Shown here: one piece after another, positions 17,880 to 28,100 of the stretch
Layout: each line of letters opens with the position of its first letter
Position numbering within the stretch: the stretch's first letter is position 1
Assembly (NCBI GenBank): GCA_964636985.1
Contig: CAZWSX010000007.1
Span: forward strand, 124,001-188,000
Direction: 5' to 3'
DNA: 64,000 bases
Source of the DNA: CAZWSX01 sp964636985
GTDB taxonomy: Bacteria > Planctomycetota > Planctomycetia > Pirellulales > Pirellulaceae
Position numbers and translations under genes: made by a program
The notes under the pieces: generated by a model
Told to the model about the DNA's origin: nothing
The model's database searches: none
What the model saw: the letters and a program-made list of their open reading frames with translations, nothing else

Positions 17880-18958
17880 GCCGCACCTCCCATCGCCAAC
17901 GATGACTGGTGCGAGTTGCTTTCGGGAGTCTCGATTGATTTCGATGGGCTCGCCGATGCAACGGGCGCGGCGACAAGCAATCCGCCCCAGGTGGCCAGAC
18001 TTGCCGAGACCGCCAGGATCGAGGCCCCGACGACGACATGGCCGGTGACAATCGCAGCCGAGGCGCCATCACGCGCCGTTACTTGAAACTGTGCGGCGAA
18101 GGGAATCCAGTGCAGGGCAGGGGGGAAGCCGTACTTGACCACCCAGGTCGACACACCCAGCAGTAACTGCGAGGTGGTCAAAGCGACGAGCACCCAACTC
18201 CATCCTCGCGGAGAGTTGATCGACGAAGGCGACACGGGCGCGATCCGCTTGGCCTGGCCATGAACCATCCACGACTGCAAGTAGACGGCGATGGCCACCA
18301 AAATGTGGAACACGACAAACAGCTGAAACACGCGGGGTGAACCGTCATCAAGCGGGTGTCGCAGATGGGCACCCAAGACTAATTGGGCCCACACCAAGGC
18401 GAGCAGCGTCATGGCCGCAGCCGTGAAGCCTGATCGACGCGACGAGGCGACGTCTTGGTCCATCAATCGGCAGGAAGCGGTTTGAAACGACTTCGAACAA
18501 GCGGTGGCGTAGGCGATTGCACAGGCGAAAAAAGTCGGACCCACGCAACCGTGCAACAAGGCTACTTTGCGAGCGTCCAATCGGACTCGCAAGCCGCCTA
18601 AGAGACCTTGGAAGATCACCAGCAAAAGCAATCCGACGGCGCCCCACTTGGCCCATTTGGGGACGCTTTTTCCGAACGTCGTCAGGAGCAGCGCGATCGC
18701 TGTCATTCCTGCCAACGAGCCAAGCAAGCGGTGGCTGTGTTCGATCATCAATTGAAACGGCCCGAACAGCCAGCGATCGATTGGATAGGCGAACATGTTC
18801 CAGCCGAACGTGCCTGGCCAGTCCTCGACCGCCATGCCGGCTTTGTGCGTGGTGACCATGCCGCCGACGGTGATCAACGCAAGCGTGACCACTCCCAGCG
18901 CAAGGGCCAACCGACGAGGCCAGCGAAGCGAATCGGCGGATGGCGAAAGGGTGGACAT
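17876..18958 (-). CDS. ctaA: Haem A synthase (COX15/CtaA)
   Basis: CtaA oxidises haem O to haem A. The 360-residue protein has eight helices in two pseudo-repeats, with the four conserved His in the expected contexts: MIEHSHRLLGSLAG, VALLHGCVGPTFF, LFVVFHILVAIAV and VTGHVVVGAS. The motif VGGMVTTHKAGMAVEDWP in the first loop matches the family. It lies directly after oxidase subunit I (27-base gap) and overlaps ctaB. The C-terminus is Ser/Pro-rich and hydrophilic. Confidence 0.92.
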   Translation of the reverse strand: MSTLSPSADSLRWPRRLALALGVVTLALITVGGMVTTHKAGMAVEDWPGTFGWNMFAYPIDRWLFGPFQLMIEHSHRLLGSLAGMTAIALLLTTFGKSVPKWAKWGAVGLLLLVIFQGLLGGLRVRLDARKVALLHGCVGPTFFACAIAYATACSKSFQTASCRLMDQDVASSRRSGFTAAAMTLLALVWAQLVLGAHLRHPLDDGSPRVFQLFVVFHILVAIAVYLQSWMVHGQAKRIAPVSPSSINSPRGWSWVLVALTTSQLLLGVSTWVVKYGFPPALHWIPFAAQFQVTARDGASAAIVTGHVVVGASILAVSASLATWGGLLVAAPVASASPSKSIETPESNSHQSSLAMGGAA

Positions 18959-18985
18959 GCAGTAACTGGCGGCAAACCAACGGCT

Positions 18986-20793
<1,808 letters not shown>

Positions 20794-20794
<1 letters not shown>

Positions 20795-21669
20795 TATTCT
20801 TCGTCTCCTTTCGGAGCCGGCGTGAACACGGATTGTTCTTGTTCGGCGAGCTTCTGTTCCATCCACTTATCGAAATCGGCGCGGCTGTCGATGGTGATGC
20901 GGCCGCGCATCTTGTAGTGGCCCCAACCGCAAAGCTCGGCACATACGATGTCGTACGAACCGGTCTCGACGGCCTTGAACCACACGTACTGCTTCATGCC
21001 GGGCACCACGTCTTGCTTCACACGCAGGTTCGGCAGGAAGAAGCTATGCAACACGTCCTGGCTCTTGATCGCCAGCACGATTTCCTCGTTGATGGGGACG
21101 TGCAAGTCGTTCACGACGTGCAGGTCGTCGGGCGTGCCGATCTTGCCGTCCTTCCCGGCATAGCGAACGCGCCACTCGAACTGGCGACCAGTCACTTCGG
21201 CGAGCGGGTCTTTGATTTTGCCGTTCTCCCTCGGGCGGTTCATCTTGTTGTCGGCCCATGCGGTCATCTGATAGATCGCGATGAACAACAGCGTGACGGC
21301 TGGAACAATCGACCACACCACTTCCAGCATGTGGCTGCCGTGCGTGAATTTGATTGCTTCTTTGTTGTAGGCGGCGTCGTACTTCCAGAGGAACCAAAAC
21401 AAGGCTACGCCGGTGCCGACAAAAATCACGCCCGTTAAATACAGGATGAAGAGGAACAGGTTATCGATCACCCGTCCGTGTTCGCTCACATCGGGCGGCA
21501 ACCAATGGCTCTTCATGCCCGGCAAATCGAGCATCGCCCACGCGAAGCACCCGACGCCAAGGATAGGCACCAAGAGAAACAGAAAACTCCAAAATCGTCC
21601 CACGATATCCACTCCCAAACGGGATTGCGTTTCTATGTTTTCGTTCGAAGGCCGAGACTCTGCGGCCAA
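20794..21669 (-). CDS. ctaC: Cytochrome c oxidase subunit II with CuA site
   Basis: The 291-residue protein carries hydrophobic segments near residues 28-48, 68-96 and 115-138, then the CuA cupredoxin domain. The CuA ligands are all visible: His208 in VLHSFFLPN, and Cys243, Cys247, His251 and Met254 in CAELCGWGHYKM. No C-terminal cytochrome c domain is fused, so this is not a caa3 enzyme by fusion; the separate dihaem cytochrome encoded just upstream, or the cupredoxins, may deliver electrons. Three hydrophobic segments rather than two is slightly unusual. Confidence 0.94.
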
Positions 21670-21677
21670 CGACAGTG

Positions 21678-23006
21678 CTAGTTGGTTTCTTTTACGTTGG
21701 TCGGGCCGGCATCAAACGGATTGCTGATCGTTTCATACGGCAGTCCATCGCGAACGTAGTGAACGATGTCCCACACGTCGTCGTGTGTCAGGCCTTTGAC
21801 TTCGGGACCGGCGTCGGCCGCCTTGATCGGTGCCGCAGGCATTTGCGCGCCTTCGATCCCGTTGATGATTCGCCAGAAGATATCGATCGGACGGCGACCG
21901 CCGCGGTAAACGTTGGCACGCAGGTTGCGCGGAATGAGTTTCCGCGGAGGCATCGCGCCGGCCGCCACGTACTTGGCAGTGGCGTCGGCAATTTCCGCCG
22001 GCGTGCCCGATTTTTCGACCCACTCCTGCGACCAGTCGTCGTAGAAGTCCTTTTGTCCGTCACCTAATGCGGTATTGCCGTGGCAGCTAAAGCAGTTGGC
22101 AACCGCGCCGTAGTACAGCGTGCGGCCGCGGGCGATCGAGTCCGCCAGTTCGCGCCCCGACTTCTCGGCCGGAACAGGCACCGATTCCGAAGTCGCCCAC
22201 TTGTCGAGCGTGTCCTTCACGTAGCCGGTGAATTCCGTCAGCCGTTCTTTTCGCATCTGCGCGTTTTCCGGCGTTTCGACGGGGAACAGCCGGTATTTCA
22301 TTTCATCCACGGACGAGGCCGTACCCGTGCCTTCCTTCTTCTCCAACTCTTGGCCGATATAGTCGATGACCTGCCGTTCCACCTCGCCCCGCAACGCGAG
22401 GTACTTCAGGTAGTGGATCAACGACTCGACTTCGTATTCGCTCAACAAGGCGAACGAAGGCATCGCGGTGCCCGGAATGCCTTGCATCAAAGTCTTTTTC
22501 AGATCCTCGTGGGTCGGCTTGCTTCCTTTGGGCGTCGACTTGAACTTGAACAGGCCGAGTCGGAAGTCGCGCGGATAAGGATTCAAAAATGCGGCCGTGG
22601 GACCCGCACCGTCGCCTGTGATGCCGTGACAGTGAACGCAGTGTTCGCGATACAAACCGCGAGCGTTTCCATACTCATCGCTGCCGACCGGACCGGAAGC
22701 CACCTTCAAACGGTTCACGTCGATGACGCTCGCCTGGGCCGGGTCTTCGATGAAAGGCATCTGCGGATCGTCGGGCGTACCAAACAGGGCAGCCATCACC
22801 GACGCCAGGTCGCGCAGGTTCTCGCCGTCCATCTTGCCGCCGTCGGGATTCTCTCGCTCCGTCTTTACGCATTTGGCTACGTTGCTACGGAACCGTGCCG
22901 CAGGAGAGCCGCATCCGACCGTCGACAAGACAACCACCGACAGCGCGAGCGCTACTTGCCATAGCGATGCCGATCGAAAGGTCAGAGGTGGTAGGTGCCG
23001 CATCAT
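21678..23006 (-). CDS. Dihaem cytochrome c lipoprotein
   Basis: The 442-residue protein has a signal peptide ending in STVGC (lipobox Cys32) and two class I cytochrome c domains: CVHCH at 123-127 with a likely Met ligand in GTAMPSF, and CFSCH at 305-309 with Met in GAQMPAA. It would be anchored by lipid on the periplasmic face. It lies eight bases upstream of subunit II and is the natural electron donor to CuA. The frame is open to 23381, but that extension runs through the upstream gene's end; the ATG at 23006 places the signal peptide correctly. Confidence 0.88.
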   Translation of the reverse strand: MMRHLPPLTFRSASLWQVALALSVVVLSTVGCGSPAARFRSNVAKCVKTERENPDGGKMDGENLRDLASVMAALFGTPDDPQMPFIEDPAQASVIDVNRLKVASGPVGSDEYGNARGLYREHCVHCHGITGDGAGPTAAFLNPYPRDFRLGLFKFKSTPKGSKPTHEDLKKTLMQGIPGTAMPSFALLSEYEVESLIHYLKYLALRGEVERQVIDYIGQELEKKEGTGTASSVDEMKYRLFPVETPENAQMRKERLTEFTGYVKDTLDKWATSESVPVPAEKSGRELADSIARGRTLYYGAVANCFSCHGNTALGDGQKDFYDDWSQEWVEKSGTPAEIADATAKYVAAGAMPPRKLIPRNLRANVYRGGRRPIDIFWRIINGIEGAQMPAAPIKAADAGPEVKGLTHDDVWDIVHYVRDGLPYETISNPFDAGPTNVKETN

Positions 23007-23104
23007 GATGACGTCGTACTCGATGAACAGGTAATTTCCGCCGCGTAAAATGGGAGTCTGCGCGACAGTCTTGGTTCTTGTTGTGTGTTGGTTTGCCCGA
23101 CTCG

Positions 23105-24034
23105 CTACTTCGAAAGCAGGGCGGCGTCGAATTCCAGGTTCCATTCGACCATTTCGCCTGGGTTCAACGTTTGCTTGATGGTTCCCTTCGGCGTCTTCAG
23201 TTCGCTGCCGTTCATGCTCACGTTGCCGATGTACTTGAACGCCTCGTGCCAAACGCGAAACTCCAACGGAACACCGGCCGGAACGTTGGCGATTTCGAAC
23301 GTGCCGTCGGGGTTGGTGACAACGAAATACGGGTGATTCCGGGTAAAAACGTAAGCCGACATCCAGGGGTGGATGCTGCAACTCACACCGGCAGGTGCGG
23401 GCGTGGCCACGTTCTTGGGGTCGTACATGTTGAACGAGTTGGCCGGAATGATTTGATTGAACGACGGAATCTTGCCGCCCGAGATATTCGTGTTGTGGCC
23501 AACAGGATCGCTATTGAGGATCTTCACCTTCTGGCTGGAGCGGCAAGCGAATACGTGCGAAAGGAAGACGCACTTCTTTTGGTCGAACTCGACTTCGGCC
23601 GTCTTGGCGGCGTCGTACGATTCGTGAATCCACTTAGGATCGTCGGGGACGTTCGAGTTGATGTAGAGGAGGACATTCTTCAGCCCGCCCCCATCGACTT
23701 CGACCATCTCCGAATGGACGTGGGGACCGGCGCAGACGTTTTCGTCCCTGGTGATCGAAGGCGCGGCGTAGCTGGGCGCCGTGCCTTTGAGCGTGATCTT
23801 TCCCTTAATGGTCGCGAATCCGGTCGGCTCCGCGGCTTCCGTGGTTGCGCCCGTCGAGCCCGATTTCCCTTCCTCCAGAATTCCGCGCAGGTTGGGCACC
23901 GTGTACTGGTAGTCCGCCGCGTAGTCGGGGGGCAAACTCCGCTGGCAACCAGCCAGTCCGAACAAGAGCGCCGCCGAAACGCAGGCCGCTATTTGCCGAC
24001 AAATAGCGGGCCGAGAAGCACTGCGTGATTTCAT
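23105..24034 (-). CDS. Cupredoxin-like lipoprotein (amicyanin-type copper motif)
   Basis: A lipobox (FGLAGC, Cys30) follows a short signal. The 309-residue protein has a type-1 copper set in amicyanin order: His180 in DPVGHNT, then CSIHPWM with Cys219, His222 and Met225 (amicyanin has CTPHPFM). The region after it (FVVTNPDGTFEIANVPAGVP) looks like a carboxypeptidase-regulatory/Ig-like beta-sandwich. It is a paralogue of the next upstream gene. An in-frame GTG at 24046 is an alternative start. Placed between the bc-type genes and the oxidase, it is a candidate electron carrier or copper donor. Confidence 0.82.
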   Translation of the reverse strand: MKSRSASRPAICRQIAACVSAALLFGLAGCQRSLPPDYAADYQYTVPNLRGILEEGKSGSTGATTEAAEPTGFATIKGKITLKGTAPSYAAPSITRDENVCAGPHVHSEMVEVDGGGLKNVLLYINSNVPDDPKWIHESYDAAKTAEVEFDQKKCVFLSHVFACRSSQKVKILNSDPVGHNTNISGGKIPSFNQIIPANSFNMYDPKNVATPAPAGVSCSIHPWMSAYVFTRNHPYFVVTNPDGTFEIANVPAGVPLEFRVWHEAFKYIGNVSMNGSELKTPKGTIKQTLNPGEMVEWNLEFDAALLSK

Positions 24035-24068
24035 AAGCGTAAGCACCGGGATCCGAATCCTATCAACC

Positions 24069-24097
24069 AGGCGAGCGACTGAATGGTTCGCTCGCCT
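24069..24097 (-). promoter_or_regulatory. Strong intercistronic hairpin between the two cupredoxin genes
   Basis: A 10-bp perfect stem (AGGCGAGCGA with TCGCTCGCCT) and a 9-base loop lie between the stop of the first cupredoxin gene and the start of the second. On the minus strand no T-run follows, so it is more likely an mRNA-stability or processing element than a full terminator. Confidence 0.5.
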
Positions 24098-24118
24098 TCG
24101 TTTCGTTACAGCAATTGG

Positions 24119-24907
24119 CTACTTGCTCTTGGGAGCGAACTTGAACGTCCCTTGATCGTTTTCGCCAGCGGCGATCTTGATCTTCACTTCGCCCTTCTTC
24201 CATTCGACGGGCTTGCCGTCCTTGGTCATCTTGGCGACGTAGCCGACATCTTCTTGCCAGAACTTGAAGGTGTATTCGCCTGCGGGAATACCTTTGATCT
24301 CGAGCACACCTTCTTCGTCGCTGACCGCACCGTACGGCGTAGGCATGACAACAATGTTGGCGCCCATCCAAGGATGGATCGAGCAGCTGATCGGAACCGC
24401 CCGCTTTTCCACCTTGGTAAGTGGACCGACGCTGGTGTCGCTGCTGGCTGGCAGGATCGGGTTGATCGGCTTGTTCTGTTGGAAATCGCACTTGGTGTTG
24501 TGTCCGACCGAATCGGAGTTTTTAAGCACCAATTCCTGGCCCAGTGCGACAACCGCGGCCCGTGGTTCAAAGCGGCAGTTCTTGTTGTCGAGCACGATGG
24601 GCTTCTTGAGTCCCGCTTCCAAATCAGGATTCACCGCGACCTTTTGTCCGTCGGCGGGAACCAACCAGCCGATCACGTTTTTCCAACCGCCGTCTTTGCT
24701 GATCACAACCTTTTCTTCGAAAAGGGGCATGGCACCGCAGACGGCTGCATCCTTGTCCGGCGTGATCTTCTTGGGTTCGGGCGCTTTGCCGTCGACCATG
24801 AATTTCAACTTGAGGTTGCCATAGTCGGCGGCGGTTGCGATGCCGGTTGCCAATCCCAGCGCGGCGCAGACGACCGAGGCGATCAACATTCGATGCGAGA
24901 GCTTCAT
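24119..24907 (-). CDS. Secreted cupredoxin-like protein (amicyanin-type copper motif)
   Basis: The 262-residue protein has a Sec signal peptide (cleavage near ATAADYG) and the same copper motif as its paralogue: His136 in DSVGHNT, then CSIHPWM with Cys175, His178 and Met181. A C-terminal beta-sandwich repeat (GVLEIKGIPAGEYTFKFW) follows. Lacking a lipobox Cys, it should be soluble in the periplasm, unlike the lipid-anchored partner. The ATG at 24907 has GGAG 11-14 bases upstream; the open frame to 25129 crosses the structured intergenic region. It is likely a soluble electron shuttle between the octaheme protein and the oxidase; this is inference. Confidence 0.82.
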   Translation of the reverse strand: MKLSHRMLIASVVCAALGLATGIATAADYGNLKLKFMVDGKAPEPKKITPDKDAAVCGAMPLFEEKVVISKDGGWKNVIGWLVPADGQKVAVNPDLEAGLKKPIVLDNKNCRFEPRAAVVALGQELVLKNSDSVGHNTKCDFQQNKPINPILPASSDTSVGPLTKVEKRAVPISCSIHPWMGANIVVMPTPYGAVSDEEGVLEIKGIPAGEYTFKFWQEDVGYVAKMTKDGKPVEWKKGEVKIKIAAGENDQGTFKFAPKSK

Positions 24908-25009
24908 GATTCTGTTCTCCGAGTTTGAGTGCTTGTGTTGCCATCTACTGGCAAGCAAGCGACTCCGGGTGCAAATGGACGCAACCCAAAAAAGGTGGGG
25001 AGCAAAGGC

Positions 25010-25048
25010 ACCCGCGGCAGTTCGACGAACTGTCGATGCACCGCGGGT
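25010..25048 (-). promoter_or_regulatory. Compound hairpin upstream of the cupredoxin genes
   Basis: Outer arms ACCCGCGG (25010-25017) and CCGCGGGT (25041-25048) enclose an inner perfect hairpin CAGTTC-GAC-GAACTG (25018-25032). It lies in the 255-base gap between the octaheme gene and the first cupredoxin gene. A run of six T occurs about 17 bases beyond it on the minus strand, so attenuation or a partial stop that separates the two halves of the cluster is possible. Confidence 0.45.
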
Positions 25049-25162
25049 ACGGCAGGACCCTCCATTGTATCCATAGCGACGCGAAAACGACGTTGTCTCG
25101 CGCCTACTTCGTGTACCTTGTTTAACCAATCGTTTGAGTTATCTAAAAGTTCGAGCTGACTG

Positions 25163-28100
25163 CTAGTTGGACGACGCCGTCTTCTCGGGGACCGCCGGTT
25201 GTGGCGGCGGCACCAAGGGCGTGATGGGGGCGCGTCGTTTGGCGTACTCGTCGAAGTTCATCAGCAAATCGACCAGACCATCCAATTGTTCGCTGCTGGT
25301 TCCGTGGAACAGTTTTTGATCCACGCCACCTTGGTTTGGCTTGGCTGGGTCGTACTCGATGTTCACGGGCATCGCCGTGTAAGGAAGGATCGTCTTGGGG
25401 TTGGCGATCCAATCTCGCACGTACTCGGGACGCAGGCGTTCGTAAACGCGCGCCAGGTTAGGTGCCAATGCTCGTGGCGAACCGGTGGGAGTGAAGTCGC
25501 CAACCATGTGGCACTTCACGCAGTAGTTCTGGTTGACCACGATCTGCATCGCGTCGTTGAAGCGCACCAAGCCTTCCGAGGCGCCCTTCTTGCGGCCCGA
25601 CTTCGCTTGGTAGGCGTTTTCCTTCGCGGTGAGCACCGCCGATTGGCGTTGCGGCTGGAACTCGTAGGGGAACTCGGCGTTGTCGACGGCGGCGAAGTAA
25701 TTCACCAAGGCCGACGCTTCGTTCGACGACATGTTGAACTTCGGCATGCGAAGGAAGACCGCCGGCCGGATCGGGTGCGGCTCCAGCAGGAAGTCGTGCA
25801 GCCAATTGGTTTGAACCTTTCGCCCTTCGCCCATAAGCGGCGGCGGCAGCCAGGCCCAAACTTCGTTCCCCTTGGCTTGCGAGTTGGATTCTTTCTCCAA
25901 TTGCAACGCGCGGGGCGCGAGGTACTTCGCGAGGAAGCCGCCCTGCGTGCCAAATCGCTTTTCGATCGTCGACGACGGGACGGACAATGCTTGCAAGCCC
26001 GTGCGGAACGGTTTGCCTGCGAGTGCCGTCTTGCCGTAGAGTTCGAAGCCGTATTGAAGCGTGCGCGGGTTGTACGTTTCGTCTTCGGCGACGGTGTCGC
26101 CGGCATCATCCAGCACCATCGGGAGCGAGTCGGCCGATTCGACGGCCGGCAAGCCCGTCAATGTCGCGTGGGCTTTGCCACTGGCATCGAGCTTGGCCGA
26201 GTCGGTCAGTTCTTTCGGCGTGAAGTGCGCGGCCAAGAACGGATAGGTGGTCAATTCGCTTTGTTCGCCGAATTGGTCCGGCTTGAAGGCAATGTTCCAC
26301 TTCTCGCCGTTGAGAATGTGGCAGCCGCCGCAGTTAAATTTCTCGACGGCCCGCTTGCCGGCCAAAATCGCCGCTTGGCGCTCGCTGGGCTTATAGCGGT
26401 ACTTCTCGGTGGGCGGTTCCGAAACCAAACCCAACACGAAGGTGACCACCGCCTCGCGGTCCGCGGCGGTGAAGGGGAATTGCGGCATTCGCAAGCGATC
26501 GTTGTACGGCTTGTTCTCAGTCTTCTTGTAGTCGAAGCTGCGCGGCTCGGCGAGCTTTTGGAACAAGAAGCCGGACCGATGTTGATGCTTGAGAGCTTCC
26601 TCGAAGAAGCCCGCGCGTCCTGGATCGTCCACCTCGGCATAGTCGGGGCCGTCTTCGCTGTGTGTCGCAGCGTGCGCGTCGCCATGATCCGCCGCGCTGT
26701 GGGCATGTCCGTGGCCGTGCTCGATGTAGTGCTCAATGTGTTCGAAGGCGATCTTCGCGGGGTCTTTGCGGCCCCAGTCGGCCAGCGTCGTGCCAATCGG
26801 CTTGGCATCCTCGAAGCCGGGGATGTCGTGGCACGCGTAGCAACCGTACTTGGCGATCGTCTTCTTGCCGATGTACTTGAGCTTTTGATCTTGGGTGAGC
26901 TTGCCGCCATCGACCACCAGTTCTCGCTCGGCTTCCTTGAGTTCCTTGCGACGGTTGGCGGGGATGCCTTCCTTAAGGTAGGTCTCGGCCGTTTCCTCGG
27001 CGAAGTTTTGCTTGAGATACGAGTAGATCAGCGTATCCAGGTCTTCGCCGACGACCTTCGCCGTGGCTTGCGAAACCGGCTTCCACGCTTCGTTGGGCTC
27101 CGAAAGGAGGTACTCGACGATATCTTCGGCTGGGTCGGTCGTCTTGCCGTCGGCTTGCTTGATCGGATCGAGGAACAAGTTCGGCATCACCGTGCGGGCG
27201 TGATAGCGGGTCGGTTCTTTGATCCAGCTGTACAGCCACTCTTTGCCTCGCGGATTGCGTTCGGGATCGAACTTGGCGGACAGGCCGGAAAGGTTTGGAC
27301 CTTGAGGGATTTCTTGCCCGCGATACTTCGACGTATCGGGGAAGTCTTTGTGGTTGTGGCATGCCAGGCACCCACGGAACTCAAACGATTGCTTACCGCG
27401 AGCGACCTTCTCTTCGGTGGTGCTTTCGTCGATGCCTTTGGGCTTGGCGACGGGCTCGAAGTCTTGGCTTTCAGTCTGGAGGTACGCCACGATCCCGGCG
27501 ATCTCGACCGGTTCGTAACGCTTGGCGGCGTCGAGGTCTTTCGCTTCGGTCAGCGGCTTGGGTGGGCCGACTTCGTCGGTCGACTTTTCTAGGTGGTCCC
27601 AAAGTCCGAAGAAGCGAGGCATCCGTGTCGACGCGCGGAAGTTCTGTGGATTAGCTGTCCAGTCGTAGAGGAACGTCTTGTCGTTTTTCGCGTTGACGTA
27701 TCGCAGCGAAGGGCCGACTTTGCGTTGGGTGCCAGGGGTGTCCTGATCCTTGAGCAGGTCGCCGAGCTTGTGCATTTCGGCGCTGGCAATCGGCTTCTGT
27801 TGCGTAGAGTCGGTTTCGAGCATCTGGCGCAACTGGCGACGGACCCCGTTGTCGTCCGGGTGGACGGCTAGTTGGCTGGCCCACTCGATCAGCTGGCCGA
27901 TCTGGCCTTGTTCTTCTTCGTCCGAAGCGGCTTCCAAGCGTCCCTTGCCCTTGGCCTTTAATTGCAGAGCAGCGGCGAAGTAGTTGGGCTCCAATCGCAT
28001 GTCGGGACCGACTCGCTTGTTGGGGCCGTCGAAGCCGTTGATTTCGTGGCAGCCAAAGCAGCCGTACTTGCGGATCGTGTGATACCCCTTCATCAGCTTG

